Below, in pieces: positions 33,416-42,171 of a DNA stretch of 64,000 nucleotides (the first letter of the stretch is position 1; each line of letters starts with the position of its first letter). The translations under genes and the position numbers were made by a program. The notes beneath the pieces are model-generated. The model had not been told where the DNA came from, made no database searches, and saw only the letters and a list, made by a program, of their open reading frames with translations. The stretch is from assembly GCF_011761475.1 (NCBI RefSeq), contig NZ_JAASRS010000001.1, positions 1,984,001 to 2,048,000 of the forward strand, in the 5' to 3' direction. The stretch is from Saccharococcus thermophilus (lineage in GTDB: Bacteria; Bacillota; Bacilli; Bacillales; Anoxybacillaceae).

Positions 33416-34159
33416 TTATTCGTCCTCCAATACGGACTCGTCTAAATTATGATACACTTCCTGGACATCATCGTCATCTTCCAGCGTATCGATCAGTTTT
33501 AACATTTTCTTCAAATCATCACCGGCAAGCGTCGTATACGTTTGCGGAATCATCGTAATTTCCGCGCTGGCAAACGTAAAACCTTGTTGCTCTAATTGTT
33601 CCTTTACTTCTTCAAATGTTTCCGGCGTTGTATAAATTTCAAACGAATCTTCCGTCGTTTCCATTTCTTCCGCTCCCGCTTCGATCGCCTGCAGAAGCAT
33701 CTCATCTTCGTCAATGTCCAGCCCTTCGCGGGCGATAACGAGCAGCCCTTTGCGCTCAAACAAATAAGAAACGCAGCCGGTTTCGCCTAAATTGCCGCCG
33801 TTTTTCGAAAAGGCCACGCGTACGTTCGAAGCGGTACGATTTTTATTATCCGTTAAGCAAACGACCATCACGGCAACGCCGCCAGGTCCGTATCCTTCAT
33901 AGCGAATTTCTTCATAATTTGTATGTTCTTGGTTTCCCGTTGCTTTTTTAATCGCGCGTTCAATATTTTCGCTTGGCATATTGGCGGCTTTTGCTTTTTC
34001 GATCACCAGGCGCAAGGCCGAATTCGACGCTGGGTCGCCTCCGCCCGTTTTTGCCGCTACATAAATTTCTTTCGCCAATTTCATAAATAATTTGCCGCGC
34101 TTTGCGTCTTGCGCGTTTTTACGGCGTTGAATATTCTTCCACTTCGAATGTCCAGCCAT
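33416..34159 (-). CDS. yebC: YebC/TACO1-family translation or transcription regulator
   Basis: YebC-family proteins act as DNA-binding regulators or, as shown more recently for this family, help ribosomes translate proline-rich stretches. The 247-residue protein begins [18 protein letters not shown] at ATG 34159, the invariant family N-terminus, and includes [22 protein letters not shown] frame extending to 34234 has no ribosome site. The B. subtilis equivalent here is yrbC. Proline-rich SafA is encoded nearby, but a direct link is speculation. Confidence 0.95.
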   Translation of the reverse strand: MAGHSKWKNIQRRKNAQDAKRGKLFMKLAKEIYVAAKTGGGDPASNSALRLVIEKAKAANMPSENIERAIKKATGNQEHTNYEEIRYEGYGPGGVAVMVVCLTDNKNRTASNVRVAFSKNGGNLGETGCVSYLFERKGLLVIAREGLDIDEDEMLLQAIEAGAEEMETTEDSFEIYTTPETFEEVKEQLEQQGFTFASAEITMIPQTYTTLAGDDLKKMLKLIDTLEDDDDVQEVYHNLDESVLEDE

Positions 34160-34303
34160 CGAAATTTCTCCTCTCATCGCAACGAAATTTCCGATACTAC
34201 TATACCAAAAAAAGAGGAAAATGTCATATAACAAAAAATAACCGATTCTTCTCCCGCCCAGCTGCTTTGCTCGTTGAACCGGAAATATCGGCTATGTTTC
34301 GCT

Positions 34304-34340
34304 AAAAATGGGAACACCTTTTCGGTTGTTCCCATTTTTT
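34304..34340 (-). terminator. Terminator of the coxA-like gene
   Basis: A 12-13 bp stem AAAAATGGGAACA with a ten-base loop follows the stop codon. Confidence 0.75.
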
Positions 34341-34345
34341 CACTA

Positions 34346-35074
34346 TTAGCGGGTGTTGGCCGGACGTTCATTAATTTTTCCATCAATAAAAATCGTTTTT
34401 AAATCGCGTTCGATTACTTCCATCGGACGGCCACGGCGGATATCGTTATCGATGGTACGGACACGGTGGTACATGCTCGGGTTGGAAACGACGCGCACCT
34501 GTTTGCCTTTCGTATATGGCGCTACCGCTTGGGCGACAAGGCGCTCCACGTGATCTGCGTATTTGGAATTGGTCGAAATCGCAACAAGCACCTGGTCACG
34601 GTACACAAGCGTCCGCGCATCGTTGACTCCTCTTACTGCATTGGCGCGGCGGGAAACCGTCTCGGCTAATTTCCCATCATAGGCTCTATAGTAAGAAGGA
34701 TATGTTTTGCTTTCCATCGAATTTAAATGGCCATGGTAGTTGCGGTCCGCATCGCCGAAATCTGTATTGCGCGGAAGTGCAGGCACATCCGTGTCAAAAC
34801 GGGTAACTCCCGGAATGCCTGTGCGGTTGTTGTCTGTAGCAAAGTAGTCCGTTACCGGTCCGCGGCGGCTGAATATATAATTATTGTCATAATTATTTAC
34901 ATTGGTCCCATAGCGGCCGTAACGGAAATCATCAGCAAAACGCTCCGTGGAATAATAGCCGATCGGACGCGTCGTGTCATTGTAGCGTCTATTATCGTTG
35001 TCCGCGTAATTGGCGCATGCGGCCATCACGCTTAAAACAGAAACAGCCCCGATAATTTTCATTGCGTTTCTCAA
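34346..35074 (-). CDS. YhcN/YlaJ-family sporulation lipoprotein (CoxA-like)
   Basis: The 242-residue protein has a lipoprotein signal sequence with cysteine at residue 20 (LSVMAAC; the -3 residue is Met, slightly unusual). The central region is tyrosine/asparagine/arginine-rich, and the C-terminal YhcN/YlaJ domain reads …ANAVRGVNDARTLVYRDQVLVAI…. Its position between yebC and safA is that of B. subtilis coxA (yrbB), a spore cortex lipoprotein of the same family. The best start is TTG 35074, eight bases after AAGGGGG; a longer ATG frame to 35131 runs into the upstream hairpin. The ribosome site lies inside that hairpin. Confidence 0.8.
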   Translation of the reverse strand: MRNAMKIIGAVSVLSVMAACANYADNDNRRYNDTTRPIGYYSTERFADDFRYGRYGTNVNNYDNNYIFSRRGPVTDYFATDNNRTGIPGVTRFDTDVPALPRNTDFGDADRNYHGHLNSMESKTYPSYYRAYDGKLAETVSRRANAVRGVNDARTLVYRDQVLVAISTNSKYADHVERLVAQAVAPYTKGKQVRVVSNPSMYHRVRTIDNDIRRGRPMEVIERDLKTIFIDGKINERPANTR

Positions 35075-35078
35075 TGGA

Positions 35079-35157
35079 AAAACCCCCTTATTTTCCTTCG
35101 CACCAGGCCAAAAAACTCTCGGCCTTATCATTAGCTTGGCGAAGGAATGGGGGTTTT
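35079..35157 (-). promoter_or_regulatory. Long hairpin between nadE and the CoxA-like gene; terminator that buries a ribosome site
   Basis: AAAACCCCC pairs with GGGGGTTTT and TTCCTTCGC pairs with GCGAAGGAA, with a nested AGGCC/GGCCT hairpin inside. On the minus strand it ends in a T-run, like an intrinsic terminator. Its 3' arm contains the AAGGGGG ribosome site of the next gene. Confidence 0.6.
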
Positions 35158-35180
35158 ATGGCTGTCAGTTAGCGGCAAAA

Positions 35181-35924
35181 TCAAAATTTTGGTGGCGCAA
35201 TCGCCAATTGCCGTTTATGATGTGAGCGTTTATGTAGCCGTTCAATAATTTGCCGGTCTTTTTCCGGAATTTCTTCCCCTTTTAGATACTTATCAATCAT
35301 TTCGTATGTCGTGCCCATCTCGTTTTCGTCTGTCTGTCCTTCCCATAATCCCGCGCTTGGCGCTTTTGTAATAATTTCCTCAGGAACGCCAAGAATGCGT
35401 CCCATTTCGCGTACTTCGCCTTTTGTAAAATGAATGAGCGGCACTAAATCGACTCCGCCGTCCCCGTATTTGGTAAAGTACCCGGTATGCCACTCTGCGG
35501 CATTATCCGTTCCGACAACGATATAGCCATAATTATTGGCGACGGCATACAACGTTGTCATGCGCAAGCGCGCTCTCGTGTTGGCATCTCCTAACCGCGC
35601 CGTTTCTTCATTCCATTCCCCTTTTTCTTTCAGTTGTTTTTCCACTTCCCCAAATAACGTATTGTGCGTTTCCGTTAAATCAATAATAAAATGTTTAATG
35701 CCGCAGCTTTCCACTACTTTTAATGCGTCTTCCACATCTTTTGGGTTGCTTTTGCACGGCATAATCAGCCCAAGCGAGTTATCGGGAAACGCGCGTTTAA
35801 TTAAATGGGCGACCACCGCGGAATCAATGCCGCCGCTAATTCCGACAATCGCTCCGTTCAATCCGGCATTCGCTACTTGTTCGCGCAGCCATTGAATCAG
35901 TTTTTCAATCTTTTCTTCCATCAT
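35181..35924 (-). CDS. nadE: NH3-dependent NAD synthetase
   Basis: NadE makes NAD from nicotinic acid adenine dinucleotide, ammonia and ATP. The protein has the PP-loop VGISGGIDSAVVAHL near the N-terminus, the P2 segment VVGTDNAAEWHTGYFTKYGDGGVDL, and the family C-terminus KRSHHKRQLAIAPPKF. There is no glutaminase domain, so free ammonia is used. Start ATG 35924 after AAAGGAAG gives 247 residues; an ATG at 35954 is in frame but has no ribosome site. It lies downstream of the CotS-like gene, a few kb from the de novo nad genes. Confidence 0.94.
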   Translation of the reverse strand: MMEEKIEKLIQWLREQVANAGLNGAIVGISGGIDSAVVAHLIKRAFPDNSLGLIMPCKSNPKDVEDALKVVESCGIKHFIIDLTETHNTLFGEVEKQLKEKGEWNEETARLGDANTRARLRMTTLYAVANNYGYIVVGTDNAAEWHTGYFTKYGDGGVDLVPLIHFTKGEVREMGRILGVPEEIITKAPSAGLWEGQTDENEMGTTYEMIDKYLKGEEIPEKDRQIIERLHKRSHHKRQLAIAPPKF

Positions 35925-35958
35925 TTTTCGACTTCCTTTCTCCAAAAATGACATATGT

Positions 35959-36900
35959 TTATTTTAGCATATTTCCAATATTACGGACAAACTGTTCCCG
36001 TTTCTTACGCTCAATCAAAAGCATTCTTTTGTATTTCAACGCCAAACGCCATTCCCGGAAAATATCGGCTGGAAATAAAAGCGCGTGTAAAAACCACGGT
36101 TTGGCAAGCCAATCGGAAAAAGGAGAAAAACGGGACAAATCAGAAAAAGACCATTGCAAATGCGGCAAAATCCGGCTCGCATACTGCAAATAGTCGATGC
36201 CTGGAGAAGCAATGGCAGCAGCATCATAGTCGATTAAGTATACTTTTCCCTTTTTCGTTCGCAAAAAATTATGGGCGGCAACATCACCATGAATGATCGC
36301 TACTCTTTCCTTTGCCAACCGTGATATATAGTTGGCGCAAGTGGAAAGGCAATATTCGGCATATTGCATCGTAAAGGCGATATCTTCTTTCTCCATAATT
36401 TGCTCAATAAGCGGCAAATGAATGTAAAAATCATGATAATGGCGCTGCCATTTTCTATATAAATGGTAATACGGGAGCATCGTTCGCCATAAAGGGTGGT
36501 AAAGAAGCTTGTCTGTAATGGAATGATATGTTTGCAATAATTGCAGTCCGGCGGCAATATCCTGTTTTTCTGTAAAAGCTAGTGCTTTCGCATTGAAAAT
36601 ATAAGTTTGCATAAGCCAAAAATGTCCGCCAAAGAAAAATACACCATGCTGCCCTATAGCCGTATATACCGCAGGAACATGGTGAAATCCCATTTGTCTT
36701 AACGATTGCATAAGCATCGCTTGCTTTGTCGCTTCCAAAAAGGTGTGGTATTTTTTTACCACCCAGCACCCTTCGCGTGCTTCGACCATCCACACGTTAT
36801 GTTTGATCCTGTCTATCCTTTTTACATCCAAGCCATACTCGCCTTTCAGAAGAAAAAAGAGACGACCAATGATATCGTCTCTTGCTTGTTTATTGCTCAT
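35959..36900 (-). CDS. CotS-family spore coat kinase-like protein (YsxE/YutH type)
   Basis: The 313-residue protein has a protein/aminoglycoside kinase-like fold: VVKKYHTF near the N-terminus, the catalytic-loop IIHGDVAAHNFL and the metal-binding VYLIDYDAAAI. This is the CotS/CotI/YsxE/YutH family of spore proteins; CotI/CotS relatives phosphorylate coat proteins. The start is ATG 36900 (or the adjacent ATG 36903), behind GAGGAG and inside the last codons of safA, so the gene overlaps safA by about 11 bases and is translationally coupled to it. A frame reaching 37290 is an out-of-frame overlap with safA. I cannot assign a specific paralogue name. Confidence 0.85.
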   Translation of the reverse strand: MSNKQARDDIIGRLFFLLKGEYGLDVKRIDRIKHNVWMVEAREGCWVVKKYHTFLEATKQAMLMQSLRQMGFHHVPAVYTAIGQHGVFFFGGHFWLMQTYIFNAKALAFTEKQDIAAGLQLLQTYHSITDKLLYHPLWRTMLPYYHLYRKWQRHYHDFYIHLPLIEQIMEKEDIAFTMQYAEYCLSTCANYISRLAKERVAIIHGDVAAHNFLRTKKGKVYLIDYDAAAIASPGIDYLQYASRILPHLQWSFSDLSRFSPFSDWLAKPWFLHALLFPADIFREWRLALKYKRMLLIERKKREQFVRNIGNMLK

Positions 36901-38371
36901 CATAATTCTCCTCGTCTTGCGGTTCGGTAAACCTCCACCCTTCTGCATGCGGAAATGGAGCTGCCGTTGGTGTGAACGGGTATATTGATCCTGGCATATA
37001 TGGTTGCGGCGAATACGGATAATAAGCGGCTGGAGCTGGCGCATAGTAATGATGCGCAACTGGCGGCAACGATGGGTAGACCGGCGGACACCATCCGTAT
37101 CCTTGTACCATTGGCTGCGGCGCATACGGTCCAGGATAGGAGGCAGGCGCATATGTTGGAGCCGGCGAATAACCAGCAGGTGGAATATGGGCCGCTGCCG
37201 GATTTTCTTCGCTGCTTTCTCCGGTATATCCCGGCATTGGAGGTGCTTCACCTGATTCGATGCCGCTTTCTTCGATTCCCGGAAACACATGGGAACTGCT
37301 TTCCATCCACCCGCTAGTAAGCGGCTGGGTGTAAGGAGGATAATGAATCGGAACAGCTGGCATGGACGGGAAATAACATCCAGGATCTAGGAATATCGGT
37401 GCTACCGGTACGTAATGCTGCTGCGATATTGGCGCAGTCGGAAATGCCCCTGGCGAATACGGCTGTTGCATGATTGGAACATACGGAACTTTTGGCAGCT
37501 CTGGCGGTGTATTATCATCTTTGAACGCTTTTTCTTTTTCTGTCTCGGCAGGACTTTCGAACTCTTGTTTCATAATCCCCGGCAAAATATTTTTTGGTTT
37601 TGGTGGAATCGGCGGAACATTAGGAAGAACATTTGAAAAGTTAATATTGACATTTGGCGTTACCGGAGGGATCGTATGTGATAATGGCGGAATGTTGATC
37701 TGTTTTTCTGGTGCTTTTGGTGCTTCGTTGATCGGCACATTCGGTGCTTCATTGATCGGCACTTTTGGGGCCTCATTGATCGGTACTTTTGGTGCCTCAT
37801 TGATCGGTACTTTTGGCGCCTCATTGATCGGTACTTTTGGCGCCTCATTGATCGGTACATTCGGCCCTTTGTTCACCGGCGCTTTCGGTGCTTCTTCCAC
37901 CGGTGCTTTCGGTGCTTCTTTCGCCGGCGCTTTCGGTGCTTCATTGATCGGCACATTCGGCCCTTTGTTCACCGGCGCTTTCGGTCCTTCATTGATCGGC
38001 ACATTCGGCTCTTTGTTCACCGGCGTTTTCGGGGCTTCTTTCACTGGCGCTTTTGGCCCTTCATTTACCGGCGCTTTTGGGGCTTCGTTAAACTCCGCTT
38101 CAATGTTCACCGATACAAACGGCTTTGTATTGGCATACGGGTGCTCTATATTTTCTTCTTTTTTGGGAGCCAGATTAATTTTTGTCTCTTTTTTCGGCGC
38201 TTCTTTTTTTACGGGAACTCCTGCTGTCGGCACTTTAATTTTCATTCCTGGCATAATCATATTCGGATCGCTTAAATGCCCGTTTATCTTTTTCAATTGT
38301 TCAAAATCTACTCCGTATTTTTGGGCGATTTTCCAAAGCGTATCGCCCTTTTGAACAATGTGGATTTTCAC
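36890..38371 (-). CDS. safA: Spore morphogenesis protein SafA with LysM and octapeptide repeats
   Basis: SafA organises the inner spore coat and anchors to the cortex. The 493-residue protein has one LysM domain at residues 1-48 (MKIHIVQKGDTLWKIAQKYG … MIMPGMKIKVP), a lysine-rich linker, sixteen octapeptide repeats at residues 95-222 (NEAPKVPI consensus), then a proline/tyrosine-rich C-terminal half with several Y-x-P-Y clusters. The family start MKIHIVQKGD is used, at ATG 38371 after GGAGGGGA. It follows nadA, as in B. subtilis, and overlaps the CotS-like gene. The repeat array is a region of probable length variation. Confidence 0.92.
   Translation of the reverse strand: MKIHIVQKGDTLWKIAQKYGVDFEQLKKINGHLSDPNMIMPGMKIKVPTAGVPVKKEAPKKETKINLAPKKEENIEHPYANTKPFVSVNIEAEFNEAPKAPVNEGPKAPVKEAPKTPVNKEPNVPINEGPKAPVNKGPNVPINEAPKAPAKEAPKAPVEEAPKAPVNKGPNVPINEAPKVPINEAPKVPINEAPKVPINEAPKVPINEAPNVPINEAPKAPEKQINIPPLSHTIPPVTPNVNINFSNVLPNVPPIPPKPKNILPGIMKQEFESPAETEKEKAFKDDNTPPELPKVPYVPIMQQPYSPGAFPTAPISQQHYVPVAPIFLDPGCYFPSMPAVPIHYPPYTQPLTSGWMESSSHVFPGIEESGIESGEAPPMPGYTGESSEENPAAAHIPPAGYSPAPTYAPASYPGPYAPQPMVQGYGWCPPVYPSLPPVAHHYYAPAPAAYYPYSPQPYMPGSIYPFTPTAAPFPHAEGWRFTEPQDEENYDEQ
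37706..38089 (-). repeat. Sixteen tandem 24-bp repeats inside safA
   Basis: In the reading frame these bases code sixteen consecutive octads of the form N-E-(A/G)-P-(K/N)-(A/V)-P-(V/I). Octads 11 to 14, at about 37754-37849, are identical at protein level and almost so in DNA, pointing to recent duplication or slippage; outer units have diverged. Confidence 0.9.
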
Positions 38372-38447
38372 TCCGTTCCCCTCCTAACCCGAAACTGTTC
38401 GCATTCTATTTCAGCCGCTGCTTGTTGTCACCATCATCCTTCAACAC

Positions 38448-38476
38448 AATCTATGATCCATCTCATTGTTTTATGA
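38448..38476 (-). promoter_or_regulatory. Candidate sigma-E promoter of safA
   Basis: On the minus strand TCATAAAA (38469-38476) and CATAGATT (38448-38455) are 13 bases apart, close to sigma-E -35 and -10 patterns, about 70 bases upstream of safA. safA in B. subtilis is transcribed by sigma-E. Confidence 0.4.
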
Positions 38477-38489
38477 TAAAAAAATCATT

Positions 38490-38518
38490 CTGCCCTGCAG
38501 CCCAATGCTGCAGGACAG
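38490..38518 (-). terminator. Terminator of nadB-nadC-nadA
   Basis: An 11-bp stem CTGTCCTGCAG with CTGCAGGGCAG (one G-T pair) and a seven-base loop is followed by TTTTTTT shortly after on the minus strand. Confidence 0.65.
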
Positions 38519-38521
38519 TTT

Positions 38522-39625
38522 TTATGCAAGCGCCAGCATGCGGTCAAGCGCCTGCTTTGCATCTTTGGCAATTGCTTCGGGAACAGTAATTGGATTGACG
38601 ACGATTCCTTTTTCGAGCGCTTCAAGCGCCCATAATAAATGCGGCAAATCGATGCGATTCATCGTAAGACATGGGCACATATACGGATTAAGCGAAATGA
38701 TTTCTTTGTCTGGATGTTCACGCATCAGGCGATTCACCAAATTCATTTCCGTACCGATCGCCCATTTGCTGCCGGAAGGGGCATTGCGGATCGTTTCGAT
38801 AATATATTTCGTCGAACCGGCATAATCCGCCTTTTGCACAACGTCCCAGCTGCACTCTGGATGCACAATAATATTCATATCCGGCTTTGTTTTGCGAATA
38901 TGCTCAATCTGGCGGACAGTAAAATTTTCATGGACAGAGCAATGCCCTTTCCAGAGAATAACCTTGATTTCGCTCATATCCCCTTCGTAATACAGACGAT
39001 CGGCATGCGGATCCCATATCGCCATCTCGTCTAACGAAACCCCAAGCTCATACGCCGTATTTCTGCCTAAATGCTGATCTGGCAAAAAGAAAATTCGCTC
39101 TTTTTGCGTAAACGCCCATTCGACCATCTTTTTCGCGTTCGAGGAAGTAACGGTCGCGCCGCCGTGGCGTCCAACGAACGCTTTAATGGCCGCTGTCGAA
39201 TTCACGTATGTTAACGGCAAAATCGTGCTGCCAAACAGATCTTGTAATATCGGCCACGCTCGCTCCACTTGTGTAATGTCCGCCATATCCGCCATTGAGC
39301 ATCCGGCGCGCATATCCGGCAAAATTACCTTTTGCCGATCACTTGTTAAAATATCGGCTGTTTCGGCCATAAAATGCACGCCGCAAAAAACGATGTACTC
39401 GGCTTCCGTGTTTTGCGCCGCTACTTGCGCAAGCCGCAGCGAATCGCCTGTCGCATCGGCAAATTGAATCACTTCGTCTTTTTGATAATGGTGCCCCGGA
39501 ATAAATAGTCTTTTTCCAAATCGCTCCTTGATGGCGCGCACGCGCGCTTCCATCTCTTCCATGCTCATTGTTTTATAACTTTCTGGCATATCATCAAGCC
39601 GTTTCATTTGTTCTAAAATGCCCAT
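38522..39625 (-). CDS. nadA: Quinolinate synthase
   Basis: NadA condenses iminoaspartate with dihydroxyacetone phosphate to quinolinate using a [4Fe-4S] cluster. The 367-residue protein has the three cluster-region cysteine segments ([40 protein letters not shown]) and the substrate-binding motif [12 protein letters not shown]. Start ATG after GGGGGAAG. It is the last gene of nadB-nadC-nadA. The nearby NifS probably supplies sulfur for its cluster. Confidence 0.97.
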   Translation of the reverse strand: MGILEQMKRLDDMPESYKTMSMEEMEARVRAIKERFGKRLFIPGHHYQKDEVIQFADATGDSLRLAQVAAQNTEAEYIVFCGVHFMAETADILTSDRQKVILPDMRAGCSMADMADITQVERAWPILQDLFGSTILPLTYVNSTAAIKAFVGRHGGATVTSSNAKKMVEWAFTQKERIFFLPDQHLGRNTAYELGVSLDEMAIWDPHADRLYYEGDMSEIKVILWKGHCSVHENFTVRQIEHIRKTKPDMNIIVHPECSWDVVQKADYAGSTKYIIETIRNAPSGSKWAIGTEMNLVNRLMREHPDKEIISLNPYMCPCLTMNRIDLPHLLWALEALEKGIVVNPITVPEAIAKDAKQALDRMLALA

Positions 39626-39645
39626 TTACTCTTCCCCCGTTTCCG

Positions 39646-40476
39646 TTATTGTAAATTGAAGCTAATATCCAGCGCGGCGGCCGAATGCGTCAGCATGCCG
39701 AGCGAAATATAATCCACCCCTGTTGTTCCGTATTCCGCAAGATTTTCAAGCGTAATACCGCCGGACGCTTCCGTTATGATTGGTTTCGGGACGAGTGAAA
39801 CAAACTCGCGCACTTCATCCGGAGTGCGGTTGTCGAACATAATCACATCTGCCCCCGCACGAACGGCTTCTAATACTTGCTCTTTCGTCTCCGTTTCCAC
39901 TTCAATTTTGACCATATGCCCAAGCTTCTCGCGCACCGCCTGCACTGCTTTCGTGATCGAACCGCAAAACGCAATATGGTTATCTTTAATCATGACGCCG
40001 TCATATAAGCCAAAGCGGTGGTTGTATCCGCCCCCGCAGACAACGGCATACTTTTCTAGCATTCGCAGCCCTGGTGTTGTTTTTCGCGTGTCGCAGATGC
40101 GAGTATGGCTGTTGTTTAAAATCGTAACCGCCCGATGTGTTAAAGTGGCGATGCCGCTCATGCGCTGGAGAAGGTTTAAAATCACGCGCTCTCCTGTCAG
40201 TAATGAGGCAACCGGTCCGGACGCAACGGCAATCGTTTCCCCTTTTTTTACTTGTTCGCCATCACGTTTATAAAGCGTTACATTGATGTGTGAATGCAAA
40301 AGACGGTAACCTGCCGTAATAACATCCGTACCCGCCAACACTCCATCTTCTTTTACAGTAAATGTTCCTGTCGCCCATTCATTGTCTGGAAAAATCGCTT
40401 CACTCGTAATATCGCGTTCGCCAATATCTTCAATGAAAAATTGTTGCAACAGCTGTTGTAATTTGAGTTGGTTCAT
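39646..40476 (-). CDS. nadC: Nicotinate-nucleotide pyrophosphorylase (carboxylating)
   Basis: NadC converts quinolinate and PRPP to nicotinate mononucleotide and CO2. The 276-residue protein has conserved segments RVILNLLQRMSGIATLT, TRKTTPGLR and the KDNH motif (VMIKDNHIAF), and ends in the barrel segment ITEASGGITLENL. Start ATG after GGGGGAAAG. Between nadB and nadA. Confidence 0.97.
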   Translation of the reverse strand: MNQLKLQQLLQQFFIEDIGERDITSEAIFPDNEWATGTFTVKEDGVLAGTDVITAGYRLLHSHINVTLYKRDGEQVKKGETIAVASGPVASLLTGERVILNLLQRMSGIATLTHRAVTILNNSHTRICDTRKTTPGLRMLEKYAVVCGGGYNHRFGLYDGVMIKDNHIAFCGSITKAVQAVREKLGHMVKIEVETETKEQVLEAVRAGADVIMFDNRTPDEVREFVSLVPKPIITEASGGITLENLAEYGTTGVDYISLGMLTHSAAALDISFNLQ

Positions 40477-40512
40477 CGTCTTTCCCCCGTTCTTCCGGTG
40501 TGGATACTTTCG

Positions 40513-42066
40513 CTACACTATTACATTTAGCTCGCTCTTTGTCCGCCAAATCCGCCGCCGTTCCCATTGCTTCCGCTCAAATGGATAATCGGAACGGTAA
40601 TGTCCTCCTCGGCTTTCCGTACGTTGCAGTGCTGATGTCGTTACCAGCCAGCCCGTTAGCAACATATGAATAATTGCAATTTCATGAATGGAAAAATGAT
40701 CAAGAGAGCTGTTCGCAAAATATGACAACGGAAATTGTTCGAACCATTTTTTTGCATATTGCAATCCTTGTTCATCACGAACGATGCCGACATATGTTGA
40801 CATGATCGTTTGAATCTCCGATATATCCGGCAAGCCGTTTGCATCCCTTTTTTCATCGGCCAGTGCGTGATGCCCTTTTTGCCGAAACGGCGTGAAAGAT
40901 GCAGTTTCGTTTTGAATCGCCTTTGCTGCTCGTTCTCCGAATACCATTCCTTCAAGGAGAGAATTGCTCGCCAGCCGGTTGGCGCCGTGGACGCCAGTAC
41001 ATGCCACTTCCCCGACGGCATATAACCCTTCGATCGATGTCTGCCCGCGATCATTCACATGGATGCCGCCCATCAAGAAATGGGCGCCTGGAACGATCGG
41101 AATCCTCCCTTTATCGATATCTATCCCGTATGATTGGCATCGTTTCGCAATTGTTGGGAAACGTTCACGAAAATGGGCAATCATCGAAACATCTAAATAA
41201 ACGCGATGGCCGCGCTGGATTTCAGTGTAAATCGCGCGTGCGACAATGTCGCGCGGCGCTAGATCCCGTAATGGATGAACGGACTCCATCACCTTTCGCC
41301 CGTCTTCCGTCACTAACACTGCTCCTTCGCCACGCACCGCTTCCGAAATTAAGCCGACCGCTTTTCCATCAGCCAATAACATCGTTGGATGAAACTGAAT
41401 GAATTCCATATCGGCAATTTTCGCGCCTGCCCGGTACGCCAACGCAACTCCATCGCCCGTCACCGTCTGGGAATTAGAAGAAAAAGCATAGATGCCCGCA
41501 CATCCGCCAGCAGCAAGCACGACAGCGCTCGCGTAATGGAACGCGATTTGCCCTGAACGGTTTTTCGTTTTTATCCCGACGCACCGCCCCTGTTCAACAA
41601 GCAGTTCCATTACATATTCATCTTCAATGATCGGCACTCGTCCCGCTAGCTTTTTGAACAAAAACGCAACAATCTCTCTCCCTGTTTGGTCGCCTCCCGC
41701 GTGCAAGATGCGCCGTTTTCCATGCCCCCCTTCACGCCCGAAGTGGAGGCTTCCATCTTCCTTTGTATCAAACCGCAGCCCCGCCTCTATCCATTCGCGA
41801 ATTCGTTTTGGCCCTTCGCGGACAAGCAGTTCCACCATTTTTTCATCGTTATGGCAGCAGCCAGCCGCAATCGTATCATGAAAATGGCATTGCCAATGAT
41901 CTTCCGTGGAAATGGCAGATGCCACTCCACCTTGTGCCAGCCATGAGTTGCTCTCTTCTTTCTTCCTTTTTGTGAAAATTATCACATTTTTATGCTCATG
42001 CAAATAATAAGCGGTAGTTAAGGCTGCGATGCCGCTGCCGACAATAATGACCTCATTTTCCACCAT
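40513..42066 (-). CDS. nadB: L-aspartate oxidase
   Basis: NadB oxidises L-aspartate to iminoaspartate, the first step of de novo NAD synthesis. The 517-residue flavoprotein has the N-terminal FAD-binding GSGIAALTTAYYL, the SWLAQGGVASAI segment, HFHDTIAAGCCHND, and the active-site region GANRLASNSLLEG. Start ATG 42066 after AGGAGG. It is divergent from nifS with a NadR-type operator between. Confidence 0.96.
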   Translation of the reverse strand: MVENEVIIVGSGIAALTTAYYLHEHKNVIIFTKRKKEESNSWLAQGGVASAISTEDHWQCHFHDTIAAGCCHNDEKMVELLVREGPKRIREWIEAGLRFDTKEDGSLHFGREGGHGKRRILHAGGDQTGREIVAFLFKKLAGRVPIIEDEYVMELLVEQGRCVGIKTKNRSGQIAFHYASAVVLAAGGCAGIYAFSSNSQTVTGDGVALAYRAGAKIADMEFIQFHPTMLLADGKAVGLISEAVRGEGAVLVTEDGRKVMESVHPLRDLAPRDIVARAIYTEIQRGHRVYLDVSMIAHFRERFPTIAKRCQSYGIDIDKGRIPIVPGAHFLMGGIHVNDRGQTSIEGLYAVGEVACTGVHGANRLASNSLLEGMVFGERAAKAIQNETASFTPFRQKGHHALADEKRDANGLPDISEIQTIMSTYVGIVRDEQGLQYAKKWFEQFPLSYFANSSLDHFSIHEIAIIHMLLTGWLVTTSALQRTESRGGHYRSDYPFERKQWERRRIWRTKSELNVIV

Positions 42067-42087
42067 GACAAGCGCCTCCTAATTTCA

Positions 42088-42101
42088 TGTGTCTTGACAC
42101 A
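42088..42101. promoter_or_regulatory. NadR (NiaR) operator between nadB and nifS
   Basis: TGTGTCTTGACACA is a 6+2+6 palindrome containing the TGTCTTGACA core known for Bacillus NadR, in the divergent promoter region. It overlaps the nifS -35 TTGACA (42095-42100), which is 17 bases from TAAACT (42118-42123). NadR encoded downstream is the expected NAD/nicotinate-responsive repressor of both transcripts. Confidence 0.75.
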
Positions 42102-42171
42102 TATATTGACATATATTTAAACTAATGACAAGGGTTTTGTTAACATTTTGTGAATAAAAGGAATGATTTTG

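Noticed and set aside
36904-37290. A 443-residue version of the CotS-like protein
   Set aside because: The first 130 residues are an out-of-frame reading of safA; the ATG pair at 36900-36903 has a GAGGAG site.
37706-38089. CRISPR-like regular repeats
   Set aside because: The 24-bp units are contiguous, in frame and coding, with no spacers and no cas genes.
37470-38354. A 294-residue open frame antisense to safA, rich in GTFGASLI repeats
   Set aside because: It is the mirror of the SafA octad repeats on the other strand; no ribosome site, and the safA frame has a clear LysM domain.
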